Shown piece after piece: positions 16,558 through 24,052 of a stretch of 34,933 bases of DNA (its first letter is position 1; each line of letters opens with the position of its first letter). The position numbers and the translations under genes were made by a program. Under the pieces are notes generated by a model. That model had not been told where the DNA came from. It saw only the letters and a list, made by a program, of their open reading frames with translations, and searched no databases. The stretch covers positions 1 to 34,933 of the forward strand of contig JASHQS010000043.1 of NCBI GenBank assembly GCA_030038995.1. Reading direction: 5' to 3'. Source of the DNA: Xanthobacteraceae bacterium. Lineage in GTDB: Bacteria > Pseudomonadota > Alphaproteobacteria > Rhizobiales > Xanthobacteraceae.

Positions 16558-17925
16558 ATGGCCACGATAGACGCCTCACTCCCGGCGAATCGCGGAACGT
16601 ACCGGCTGTCGGGCAGTCCAGGCCTTGGATTGACGATGGGCACGTGGGGTTTCTTCGTTGGCTTCGCCGCAGTCGCACTCTATGGGCCGGCGGCCAAATA
16701 CTTTCAGGACCAAATGCATCTCGGCGGGCTTGCGCTCGGTCTCCTGGTCGCGGCGCCGCAATTGACCGGGTCGCTGCTGCGCATTCCGTTCGGCGCCTGG
16801 GTGGACCGCGTCGGCGGCCGGCTGCCGATGCTGACGCTGTTCGGGCTGTCGCTGGTCGGGATGTGGGGGCTCGTCTTTATCCTGCTGACAGTCAAGACGC
16901 TCACGGTCAGTGCCTACCCGATCGTGGTCATGTTCGGCTTTCTGAGCGGCTGCGGCGTTGCCTCATTCTCGGTTGGCGTTCCACAGGTCTCGTATTGGTA
17001 CAAACAGGCGCAGCAAGGAACGGCGCTGGGCGTCTATGGTGGCGTCGGCAATCTCGCGCCCGGCATATTCACGCTGTTCTTGCCCTACGCCATCGCGAGT
17101 TGGGGCTTGGCGGGTTCGTATTTCGCCTGGTTCACCTTCCTCCTGATCGGGGCCGCGCTCTACGCCATGTTTGCGCGCGACGCTTATTTCTTTCAGTTGC
17201 GCCAACATGGATTCGATTCGGAAACAAGCCGCAAGATTGCCTCGTTCAGCGGCGAGGAGCTGTTTCCCAACGAACGCGTCTGGCAGGCGGTCATTGCCGC
17301 GGCGGAGGAACCGCGCACCTGGGGACTCGTGGTGCTCTACTTCGTATCGTTCGGCGGCTTCTTGGCATTGACGGCGTGGTTCCCGACTTACTGGATGAAT
17401 TTCCACCACCTCAATCTCAAATCCGCAGCCATGCTCGGCGGCCTGGGCTTTTCCCTGCTCGCGGCCATCGTCCGGGTGTTTGGCGGAATGCTTTCCGAGC
17501 GCATCGGCGGCGAAAGGGCCGCGGTAGCGTCCTTTATCGCCGTGCTCATCGGCGCCGTCATGCTCACTTACGTGGTCGACTTCTCGCTTGCCCTTGCCGG
17601 CGAATTACTGATCGCCGTGGGCATGGGCGTCGCCAATGCGGCAGTCTTCAAGATGGTGCCGAAATACGTTCCCGAGGCGGTAGGCGGCGCCGCAGGCATC
17701 GTCGGTGGGCTAGGCGCGCTCGGCGGTTTCATCATTCCGCCGTTTCTCGGCGCCGTCGTCGATGCGCTTGGCCGTGAGGGTTACGCGGGCGGCTTCTTTG
17801 CCTACGTCGTGCTGGCGGCGACTGCCGTCGTTGTTGCCGCGATGTTTTGGCGTCTGGATCGCGGTACCAGATCGGGCAACGCGATCAAAGCCGCCGCCGT
17901 TCCGACCCGACAGGCAGTGCCATGA
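16558..17925 (+). CDS. NarK-like MFS transporter (nitrate/nitrite family)
   Basis: ATG at 16558 is chosen because GGAG lies eight bases upstream and the in-frame stretch before it includes the operator; this gives 455 residues. There are about 12 hydrophobic segments. RIPFGAWVDRVGGR after helix 2 is the NarK form of the MFS loop 2-3 motif. YGGVGNLAPG in helix 5 resembles the nitrate-signature motif (GNxGxG), with an Ala-Pro change. LTAWFPTYW in helix 7 also fits. NarK proteins exchange or import nitrate and nitrite. No nitrate reductase gene is in the window, so the substrate is inferred from the family, and another small anion is possible. An FNR/FixK box and -10 lie directly upstream. Confidence 0.85.
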   Translation: MATIDASLPANRGTYRLSGSPGLGLTMGTWGFFVGFAAVALYGPAAKYFQDQMHLGGLALGLLVAAPQLTGSLLRIPFGAWVDRVGGRLPMLTLFGLSLVGMWGLVFILLTVKTLTVSAYPIVVMFGFLSGCGVASFSVGVPQVSYWYKQAQQGTALGVYGGVGNLAPGIFTLFLPYAIASWGLAGSYFAWFTFLLIGAALYAMFARDAYFFQLRQHGFDSETSRKIASFSGEELFPNERVWQAVIAAAEEPRTWGLVVLYFVSFGGFLALTAWFPTYWMNFHHLNLKSAAMLGGLGFSLLAAIVRVFGGMLSERIGGERAAVASFIAVLIGAVMLTYVVDFSLALAGELLIAVGMGVANAAVFKMVPKYVPEAVGGAAGIVGGLGALGGFIIPPFLGAVVDALGREGYAGGFFAYVVLAATAVVVAAMFWRLDRGTRSGNAIKAAAVPTRQAVP

Positions 17926-17983
17926 GGCATTTGCTTGACCGCTGACCTTTTCAAACGAATCGCTGCGGTGCCAAAGTCCCGAT

Positions 17984-18031
17984 TTGATCTCGCTCAAAGC
18001 GCGTTCCATCACCCACATCAGCCTCTTTAAT
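17984..18031 (+). promoter_or_regulatory. FNR/FixK-like box in the NarK-phosphoketolase gap
   Basis: TTGATCTCGCTCAA at 17984-17997 keeps the TTGA-N6-TCAA core, with one half perfect. TTTAAT at 18026-18031 is a good -10, but the box would be centred near -47.5, about six bases off the best position. No gene follows within 400 bases. It may be the old promoter of the decayed CBS-protein copy downstream, now perhaps driving phosphoketolase through a leader of more than 430 bases. The 549-base gap 17926-18474 otherwise holds only the gene remnant. Confidence 0.5.
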
Positions 18032-18196
18032 AGGTCTAGGCTGCGCATGCTCCCGACCAGCGGTCACGGGTTCGCGCGAATCTCTTTTGCAAGATCCTGG
18101 CGAGCGAGCGCGATTCTGAGTAACGCACAATGATCCGGTAGTTCCGCCCTTCCGTCAATGACAAGAACGCCGGTCGGCCATCGACGTCTCGGAACG

Positions 18197-18350
18197 GGAT
18201 GGGCCCGGCGCCATGGTGACGAGGCAGAACCTTTATTTGCGCCGGGAACACGATTTCGAGCCGCGCGGTTTCCATATCGTCGCTCAGGCGGCCGCTTTCC
18301 CGGGCGCTCCGCCTGTCGATATTGGCCGGTTCCCTGATCTCGGCGTTTAA
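18197..18350 (+). pseudogene. Broken copy of the C-terminal end of the CBS-domain protein
   Basis: Codons 18231-18350 align without gaps to the last 39 residues and stop codon of the CBS protein at 9.0-10.1 kb. The copy reads YLRREHDFEPRGFHIVA where the intact gene reads YLRWERDLKPHGFHLVA; I count 20 of 39 identical. The 11 codons before it (18197-18229, ending GDEAE against GDAAE) match in another frame, so one extra base near 18230 has shifted the frame. Nothing of the CBS domains is left. About half the residues differ, so it was a diverged paralogue before decay, not a fresh duplicate. A 79-codon frame on the other strand (18036-18275) is the alternative reading. Confidence 0.6.
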
Positions 18351-18474
18351 GTCGGGAAAATCGCAGCGACCACCAAGACAATGGCTCCATTCCCCGCTCC
18401 GCCATCCGGTCTCAAAGTCCTTCTCGCGCATAGTTAGACGAGGGGGATGACTGCCAGAATAGAGAGGACGCGTC

Positions 18475-20886
18475 ATGTCCAAACCCACTGAACTGCCGAC
18501 CCAGAACCGACCGCTCTCCGGCAAAGAGTTGAGCTTGATCGATGCGTGGTGGCGTGCAGCGAACTATCTGTCGGTCGGCCAGATCTACCTGCTCGACAAT
18601 CCTCTCCTGAAGGAGCCACTTGAGCTTCGCCACATCAAGCCTCGTTTGCTGGGTCACTGGGGAACGACGCCCGGCCAGAATTTTATCTATGTCCATTTAA
18701 ATCGGATCATCAAGGCGCGCGACCTCGACATGATTTACGTCGCAGGTCCAGGCCACGGCGGACCAGGGCTTGTCGCCAACACTTGGCTTGAAGGCACCTA
18801 TAGTGAAATCTATCCGCATATTCCGCAGGATGCCGCAGGCTTGCAGCGCCTGTTCAAGCAATTCAGCTTTCCCGGCGGTATTCCGAGCCATGCCGCGCCC
18901 GAAACGCCCGGCTCGATCCACGAAGGCGGCGAACTCGGATATTCGCTGTCCCACGCCTACGGTGCGGCCTTCGACAGTCCGAACCTTATCGTCGCCTGCG
19001 TCGTCGGCGATGGCGAGGCAGAAACCGGCCCACTGGCGACATCTTGGCATTCGAACAAATTCCTCAATCCCGTTACGGACGGCGCGGTGCTGCCAATCCT
19101 GCATTTGAACGGTTACAAGATTGCCAATCCCACGATCCTGGCGCGCATCGGCGCAGAACAGCTGCATAGCCTGTTTGTCGGTTACGGCTATAAGCCTTAT
19201 CTCGTCGAGGGTGATGATCACGCCACAATGCATCAGCTCATGGCGGGCACGCTGGATAAGGTGTTTGATGAGATTCGCACAATCCAAAACGAGGCGCGCC
19301 AAGGCAGCGCAAATGGCCGACCCAGTTGGCCGATGATCATCCTGAAAACTCCGAAGGGCTGGACCGGCCCCAAGGAGGTGGACGGGTTCAAGACGGAGGA
19401 CTTTTGGCGGTCGCACCAGGTGCCTTTCGCCGAAATGTCGACGAAACCGGAGCACATAAAGCTGCTGGAACGTTGGATGAAGAGCTATCGGCCGGCCGAG
19501 CTGTTCGACCAACATGGCGCCCTCAAGCCGGAGATTGCTGCGCTTGCTCCCAAGGGCGAACGCCGGATGAGCGCCAATCCGCACGCCAATGGCGGATTAC
19601 TGATGCACGAACTCGATCTTCCCGACATCGCCAATTACGCGATCAAGGTCGAAAAGCCGGGACATGATGACGCCGAAGCGACAGCCGTGATGGCTCAATT
19701 TCTCCGTGACCTCCTTCGCGCGAGCGAAGCGCGTCGCAATTTTCGCCTGTTCGGACCGGATGAGACTGCCTCAAACCGCCTTTCCCATGTATTCGAGGCT
19801 ACCGACCGCGCCTGGGATGCACGGACGTTGCCGTATGATGACCATTTAGCCGCCACCGGCAGGGTCATGGAAATCCTCTCGGAACACACCTGCCAAGGAT
19901 GGCTGGAAGGCTATCTGCTGACGGGTCGGCACGGCCTTTTCAATTGCTATGAAGCCTTTATTCACATTGTCGATTCGATGTTCAATCAACACGCAAAGTG
20001 GCTGAAAGTTTGCAACGAGATTCCCTGGCGCCGTGCCATCCCGTCGCTCAACTATCTGCTTACCTCGCATGTGTGGCGCCAAGATCACAATGGATTCAGC
20101 CATCAGGACCCGGGCTTCATCGATTACGTCTGCAACAAGAAGGCGGAGATTGTGCGCGTCTATTTGCCGCCGGACGCCAATTCATTGCTCTTCGTTACGG
20201 ACCACTGTCTTCGCAGTTGGAATCGCATCAATGTGATTGTTGCCGGCAAGCAACCGGCGCCGCAGTGGCTGACCATGGGCCAGGCGGTCAAACATTGCAC
20301 CGCAGGCATTGGCATGTGGGAATGGGCCAGCAACGATCGCGGCGCCGATCCCGACGTCGTCATGGCATGTGCCGGCGATGTACCGACACTGGAAACCCTT
20401 GCGGCGGTCGATCTCCTGCGACAACACGTTCCCAACTTGAAGATTCGCGTCGTCAACGTGGTGGATCTGATGACGCTCCAGCCGCACGAGGAGCATCCCC
20501 ACGGCCTAACCGACCACGATTTTGACGCGCTCTTTACAACGAATAAGCCGGTGATCTTCGCCCATCATGGCTATCCTTGGTTGATCCATCGATTGACCTA
20601 TCGGCGGACCAATCACCCGAATTTCCATGTGCGCGGTTATAAAGAAGAAGGCACGACGACGACCCCGTTCGACATGGTTGTCCGCAACGACCTCGACCGG
20701 TTTCATTTGGCCTCGGATGTGATCGATCGCGTTCCTCAACTCGGCTATATGGCCGCCTACGCAAAGCAGGCGTTGCGCGACAAGCTCATCGAGCACAAAA
20801 CCTACATCCGGCGGCACGGCGAGGACATGCCTGAAGTGAAGGACTGGCGCTGGTCGCCGGTCGAGCCCAGTGCAAGCGGCCAGTGA
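18475..20886 (+). CDS. xfp: Xylulose-5-phosphate/fructose-6-phosphate phosphoketolase
   Basis: The 803-residue thiamine diphosphate enzyme splits xylulose 5-phosphate (and often fructose 6-phosphate) with phosphate to acetyl-phosphate plus a shorter sugar phosphate. Family signatures include [45 protein letters not shown], and [18 protein letters not shown] with [11 protein letters not shown], which hold the thiamine diphosphate and magnesium. The C-terminal part has ITHRLTYRR-like (LIHRLTYRR) and [15 protein letters not shown]. The length is full. ATG at 18475 follows AGAGAGG. Its product is the substrate of Pta and AckA at 4-6 kb. Regulation may come from the box at 17984, but the leader would be long. 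Confidence 0.96.
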   Translation: MSKPTELPTQNRPLSGKELSLIDAWWRAANYLSVGQIYLLDNPLLKEPLELRHIKPRLLGHWGTTPGQNFIYVHLNRIIKARDLDMIYVAGPGHGGPGLVANTWLEGTYSEIYPHIPQDAAGLQRLFKQFSFPGGIPSHAAPETPGSIHEGGELGYSLSHAYGAAFDSPNLIVACVVGDGEAETGPLATSWHSNKFLNPVTDGAVLPILHLNGYKIANPTILARIGAEQLHSLFVGYGYKPYLVEGDDHATMHQLMAGTLDKVFDEIRTIQNEARQGSANGRPSWPMIILKTPKGWTGPKEVDGFKTEDFWRSHQVPFAEMSTKPEHIKLLERWMKSYRPAELFDQHGALKPEIAALAPKGERRMSANPHANGGLLMHELDLPDIANYAIKVEKPGHDDAEATAVMAQFLRDLLRASEARRNFRLFGPDETASNRLSHVFEATDRAWDARTLPYDDHLAATGRVMEILSEHTCQGWLEGYLLTGRHGLFNCYEAFIHIVDSMFNQHAKWLKVCNEIPWRRAIPSLNYLLTSHVWRQDHNGFSHQDPGFIDYVCNKKAEIVRVYLPPDANSLLFVTDHCLRSWNRINVIVAGKQPAPQWLTMGQAVKHCTAGIGMWEWASNDRGADPDVVMACAGDVPTLETLAAVDLLRQHVPNLKIRVVNVVDLMTLQPHEEHPHGLTDHDFDALFTTNKPVIFAHHGYPWLIHRLTYRRTNHPNFHVRGYKEEGTTTTPFDMVVRNDLDRFHLASDVIDRVPQLGYMAAYAKQALRDKLIEHKTYIRRHGEDMPEVKDWRWSPVEPSASGQ

Positions 20887-20940
20887 AACGCGAAATCCTG
20901 CCTTCACCGCAGAGCGTGATCGCGAGGGATGAGGTTTATG

Positions 20941-20962
20941 CGCCGGCCTTTCCTTGCCGGCG
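20941..20962. terminator. GC-rich stem-loop after phosphoketolase
   Basis: CGCCGGC and GCCGGCG form a seven-pair perfect stem with an eight-base loop, 55 bases after the phosphoketolase stop and before the end of the convergent 55-residue gene. No T run follows on either side, so it may be a weak terminator or a transcript-stabilising hairpin. Confidence 0.35.
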
Positions 20963-21054
20963 GAGCGAGGACGGCCGGGTTCACGCCAAGACGGGCAAAT
21001 TTGTCTTCGTCGAACCCACGCATTGGCGTTCTTGGCCCGAGGAGTGATCCGATT

Positions 21055-21222
21055 TCAAGCACTACCTTTTTTCGCGGCTGGAAGCTTTGCCAATTTGGCT
21101 TCTTCTTCCACGAGCAATCTCTCGATAGTCCGGCGCTTTGCGGGGTCCGTCTCAGTTTTCAACAAGTCTCGATAATGCCTGATGTTCAGCTCGATAATCG
21201 CTCGCGCGCTCGTATCACTCAT
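21055..21222 (-). CDS. 55-residue helical protein of unknown function
   Basis: ATG at 21222 to TGA at 21055 encodes a charged, helix-forming protein. It begins MSDTSARAIIELNIRHYRDL, has a middle TDPAKRRTIERLL, and ends with a Glu-rich, then Lys-rich stretch (EEEAKLAKL...KK). Codon use is even and the heptad spacing of Ile and Leu fits a short coiled coil. I recall similar small proteins in Bradyrhizobium-type genomes, but no function. The ribosome site is weak. It stands back-to-back with a fragment of a Crp/Fnr gene. A second copy of its first codons and upstream region occurs at 22.3 kb, in front of the intact Crp/Fnr gene, so it appears linked to that regulator. Confidence 0.6.
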   Translation of the reverse strand: MSDTSARAIIELNIRHYRDLLKTETDPAKRRTIERLLVEEEAKLAKLPAAKKGSA

Positions 21223-21261
21223 GTGTCGGTCTCGGCACGTGCAGGAGACACCTAGGCGCCA
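21209..21261. repeat. Intergenic repeat, copy A
   Basis: This segment covers the first codons of the 55-residue gene and its upstream region. It resembles 22291-22350: both share TCACTCATGTG or TCGCTCATGTG, then TCGGTCTCGGCA or TCGATCTCGGCA, then GGAGACACCTAG or GGAAACGCCTAG. The pair looks like one duplicated boundary between a small minus-strand gene and a plus-strand Crp/Fnr gene. Confidence 0.55.
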
Positions 21262-21318
21262 GACCGCGCCGCCTTCGAGAAAATGCGGGCGGATCCCATT
21301 GAACTGCCGACGGTCGGA
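21262..21318 (+). pseudogene. C-terminal fragment of a Crp/Fnr regulator gene
   Basis: Nineteen codons read DRAAFEKMRADPIELPTVG and match the end of the intact regulator at 22.5-23.2 kb, DRDAFEKIAGDPIELPAVG (14 of 19 identical). The DNA run GGATCCCATTGAACTGCCG is nearly the same in both. No DNA-binding or cyclic-nucleotide domain remains. The bases after it, to 21455, show no recognisable gene. It is the residue of a second Crp/Fnr copy, partly deleted. Confidence 0.6.
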
Positions 21319-21455
21319 ATGCCAATTCTGCTCAATGAATCGACGGTCGGTTTGGCAGCGAAGGACATCTCACGCACACTCAACGATCAAGGGCTACACC
21401 CCGCAAATTTCCCGCCAAGCGGGCCCGCGCTCTGTCCGATTTCGAACACAAGGAC

Positions 21456-22175
21456 CTATTTTTGCGGCCCGTACAGCTTTTCCAATTCATTCCGCATTAC
21501 GGCATAGCATTCACAAGCTGCATCTTCGAGACCAGCCCGGTCTATCACGGTTATATTACCGCGCCTGTGCTCGATCAGCCCGGCTTTCCTGAGCATGCTC
21601 AAGGCGATGGATACCCCGGCCCGCTGCGAGCCAAGAATCATCGCAAGATGTTCATGGGTCAGCGGAAATGTGTCCGACAGGGTGCTGTCATGGGCGATCA
21701 AGAGCCACCGGCAACAGCGCTCCTCAAGATGGTGCAGCCGATTGCAGCCGGCAGTTTGCCCAAGTTGACCGAGGGCAAAACGGGCGTGGTCACTGACGGC
21801 CTGACGAAATGCCTTATCGTTGTCCATCGCCTCCAGGGCAGCATCGCGACTCATACGGAAAGCCGAGCCGGGAATATGGACGGTGGCTTCCAGGACCGTC
21901 TTTTCGAAGCACATGAGCGTGAGCGCGCTTGTCATGCCTTCGATGCCAATCGCGCCAATCTCAACCGAGCGGCCGTCAGACATGGTCTTGACGACAGATA
22001 CAATTCCTCTGTTGATAAAATAGACGTGACGGAGAGGTTGATCTATTTGGGCAAGTACTTGCCCCTTCTCCAAACTGACCGGGGCCAGAACGTGCTTAAT
22101 CCGGTTCAATGACGCCGAAGGAAGCGCAATCAAAATTCGATTGAAAACCCCGTTGTGCCTGCGAACCGTCTTCAC
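21456..22175 (-). CDS. Crp/Fnr-family transcription regulator (first)
   Basis: A 239-residue protein. A cyclic-nucleotide-binding-type beta barrel (about 15-120, with SLEKGQVLAQIDQPLRHVYFINRGIVSVV) is followed by the dimer helix and a winged helix-turn-helix (about 150-225). In that, LTHEHLAMILGSQRAGVSIAL is the recognition region. It lacks the E-x-x-S-R helix of true FNR/FixK, so it probably does not read the TTGAT boxes. It belongs to the common rhizobial group of Crp-like proteins of mostly unknown ligand. The few Cys do not form an FNR iron-sulphur pattern. It is divergent from the second regulator, with 288 bases between. Confidence 0.88.
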   Translation of the reverse strand: MKTVRRHNGVFNRILIALPSASLNRIKHVLAPVSLEKGQVLAQIDQPLRHVYFINRGIVSVVKTMSDGRSVEIGAIGIEGMTSALTLMCFEKTVLEATVHIPGSAFRMSRDAALEAMDNDKAFRQAVSDHARFALGQLGQTAGCNRLHHLEERCCRWLLIAHDSTLSDTFPLTHEHLAMILGSQRAGVSIALSMLRKAGLIEHRRGNITVIDRAGLEDAACECYAVMRNELEKLYGPQK

Positions 22176-22290
22176 GACACAAAACAGGCATCAGCTCACG
22201 TGCTGACCGCCCGAGCCCTCCGATTGCCAGCCGGCGATCAAGCGCATCCCAGCCTGCATGACTTTCTGCGTATCGTTCTGCGGCTGCCGA

Positions 22291-22350
22291 ATTCGTTCGC
22301 ATCGCTCATGTGATCGATCTCGGCAGAGAAGGAAACGCCTAGCCGCTAAC
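22291..22350. repeat. Intergenic repeat, copy B
   Basis: This is the counterpart of 21209-21261. On the minus strand ATGAGCGATGCGAAC (from 22302) matches the start of the 55-residue gene, ATGAGTGATACGAGC. The match is lost after five codons, so only the start of a second small gene is left. A longer minus-strand frame from 22299 runs out of phase into the Crp-like gene and is not supported. The rest of the gap 22176-22463 holds the FNR/FixK box and nothing else I can name. Confidence 0.5.
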
Positions 22351-22386
22351 ACGCGCCAGTCGAGCGCACTACCAGCTCATCATGCA

Positions 22387-22432
22387 AAAGTTTGATCAGG
22401 ATCAAACTTTGCCGCCATTTTTGGAGTACTTT
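22387..22432 (+). promoter_or_regulatory. Extended FNR/FixK palindrome and -10 before the second regulator
   Basis: AAAGTTTGAT-CAGG-ATCAAACTTT at 22387-22410 is a perfect inverted repeat with ten-base arms around a TTGAT-N4-ATCAA core (22392-22405). It is the longest of the eight boxes. TACTTT at 22427-22432 lies one base from the -10 position for a box at -41.5, giving a start near 22440 and ATG at 22464. The regulator gene behind it is thus likely under FNR/FixK-type or self control. Confidence 0.72.
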
Positions 22433-22463
22433 GTTATTGTGACGCAGCAAGGCGCAAAAGACG

Positions 22464-23240
22464 ATGCCGAAAAACCCAAACTCGATAAGCGGTCGTGGAC
22501 CTGCCATCCGCGCTTCTGACCCCTGGGCCTCATCCGCTGGCCGCATACATCAACTGTTGACGGACGATGAGCGCGCCCGACTTGCGGTAACGGCGTCGAT
22601 CGTTCGATTCAAGAAGGGTGAATATATCTATCGGCAAAACGATCCCGCAAACGCGGTTTTTAACATCATCAGTGGCGTTGTTGCGGCGCACCAGAAATCA
22701 CCCGACGGCAGCGACCATATGGTCGCGTTCTTACTCACTGACGACGTATTCGGGCTCGCCGAAGAAGGAAGGTATACGAACTCCACCACGGCTATAACCC
22801 CTGTTTCCGCGTATCGTCTTCCGATTACCGCATTACGCAGCCGTCTCACCAAGGACGCTGGTTTGGAATTTCACGTCATCTGCAAGCTGTGCCATGAACT
22901 GCGGCAGACGCAGCGGCATGCTTTTTTACTGAGCCAGAGAAGCGCGGTCACCAAAATCGCGATGTTTGTGCAAATGATCGAGCAACTTCAACACGCCAGA
23001 GCCGAGCAAACGACTGAAGTGACTCTGCCCATGGACCGATCAGATATTGGCGAATATACCGGGCTGACGCTCTCAGCAGTCAGTAGAGCATTTCGCAGCC
23101 TGACTGCACGCGGGATCATAAGGGTGCGGGACCGGCGGCATGTGAACATCATAGATCGCGATGCTTTCGAGAAGATTGCGGGCGATCCCATTGAACTGCC
23201 GGCCGTCGGAGCGCCGGGTCCCGCTCGATTTGGCACCTAG
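22464..23240 (+). CDS. Crp/Fnr-family regulator, FixK-like (second)
   Basis: A 258-residue protein. The sensor barrel spans about 28-135 (VRFKKGEYIYRQNDPANAVFN), then a dimer helix and a winged helix-turn-helix from 188. The helix DIGEYTGLTLSAVSRAF is laid out as in FNR and FixK, but the conserved Glu of E-x-x-S-R is Ser204 (S-A-V-S-R). There is no N-terminal Cys cluster; only Cys140 and Cys143 are present, so it is not a 4Fe-4S FNR and is closer to FixK or Dnr types. An extended FNR/FixK box stands in front. It is the best local candidate for controlling the boxes in this window, but the Ser raises doubt. A fragment of a second copy lies at 21.3 kb. Confidence 0.88.
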   Translation: MPKNPNSISGRGPAIRASDPWASSAGRIHQLLTDDERARLAVTASIVRFKKGEYIYRQNDPANAVFNIISGVVAAHQKSPDGSDHMVAFLLTDDVFGLAEEGRYTNSTTAITPVSAYRLPITALRSRLTKDAGLEFHVICKLCHELRQTQRHAFLLSQRSAVTKIAMFVQMIEQLQHARAEQTTEVTLPMDRSDIGEYTGLTLSAVSRAFRSLTARGIIRVRDRRHVNIIDRDAFEKIAGDPIELPAVGAPGPARFGT

Positions 23241-23494
23241 CGGAAATGATAACCGCTCCTAGCGATGTCCGCTGTTTGCGGGTGAATCGAGCCTCACGTT
23301 ATATGGGTTGCTGTCGCCCGCTGATCCATTCGAGGGCTTCAGCCACGCGCGGGCATCAACGCGGGCCAGGTCATTTCCGGACTGCCCCACATCACGGCGG
23401 TTTGCATGAAATCGAACAGACGCTCATTCGCAGGGCGGGCAAGCCTCAGATTAATCCGGATCATTAATTTGCGTCGCTTCGAGGCGTCGCAGCT

Positions 23495-23872
23495 TCAGGG
23501 CGTCTTGAAATCGAAGTTGTGGCATTGCGCGCAATACGTCACCGAAGCCTGATGAATCTTGTGGCAGCTGGTGCACGGAATGTCGCCGAGATGCGAGGCG
23601 TGCGGATTGGGTTGATCCGCGGCGGTCTTGGCGGCGACGTCCTTGTAGCTGCCGTGACACTTGGTGCAGACCGCTGAATCCGGTTGCTTGGCCGGCGGGC
23701 TTTCGCTGTGACACGAGGCGCAATTCAGCCCCGCGGCGACATGCTTATCGATCAGGAAGCCGTGGCCGGCGCCGGGCGCGCCGGGTGCGGGCGTTTGCGC
23801 CAGCACATGCGTCACGAACGCCGCGGCGATGCCGAAAACGGCCGCAAGCCCAACAAGACGAAATCGCTGCAT
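23495..23872 (-). CDS. Periplasmic tetraheme cytochrome c like the haem domain of fumarate reductase
   Basis: ATG at 23872 has GGGGAT upstream and gives 125 residues. A Sec signal (1-26, ending VLAQ) precedes four CxxCH sites at C51, C69, C100 and C114. The spacing, and phrases such as DKHVAAGLNCASCH, VCTKCHGSYKD, HLGDIPCTSCHKIH and YCAQCHNF, follow the N-terminal tetraheme domain of Shewanella flavocytochrome c3, here as a free-standing protein. It would carry electrons in the periplasm to a flavoprotein; the Tat-exported flavoprotein at 1.3 kb lacks such a domain and is a natural partner. It lies 181 bases after the E2 gene on the same strand; the stretch between (23873-24052) holds only a short coding-like tail I cannot place. 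Confidence 0.87.
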   Translation of the reverse strand: MQRFRLVGLAAVFGIAAAFVTHVLAQTPAPGAPGAGHGFLIDKHVAAGLNCASCHSESPPAKQPDSAVCTKCHGSYKDVAAKTAADQPNPHASHLGDIPCTSCHKIHQASVTYCAQCHNFDFKTP

Positions 23873-24052
23873 CCCAAATCCCCGATTGCTGCTTGAGTTT
23901 AGCTCAGCCGATGACGCACGCCCGCAGGTTGCGGGCACCGTCGCACCTATTTGTGCGCGCCTTCGAACTCCTCCAGGGCGGTCAGGGCATCGCCGGCGTA
24001 CATCGCGGCCGGGCCGCCTGCAGCTCGCTGCGCCGCGCTGGAAAATCGTTGC

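Noticed and set aside
18036-18275. A 79-codon minus-strand frame opposite the CBS-tail remnant, with fair third-position GC.
   Set aside because: The plus strand aligns to the CBS protein including the stop codon; the minus frame has no good ribosome site. It is kept only as an alternative.
21319-21455. A frame reading ISRTLNDQGLHP, which recalls the C-terminal part of serine recombinases.
   Set aside because: The likeness covers a dozen residues only and no other recombinase feature is present.
22096-22299. A 68-codon minus-strand frame upstream of the first Crp-like gene.
   Set aside because: It overlaps the Crp-like gene out of phase and has no ribosome site; only its first bases match the duplicated small gene.
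23893-23907. TTGAGTTTAGCTCAG before the tetraheme cytochrome as an FNR-type box.
   Set aside because: The spacer between the half-sites is one base too long, and the site lies only about 20 bases from the start codon.
23947-24052. A coding-like tail between the E2 gene and the tetraheme gene (reads MYAGDALTALEEFEGAHK before its stop).
   Set aside because: Too short to assign and I cannot place it in a family; possibly another gene tail.
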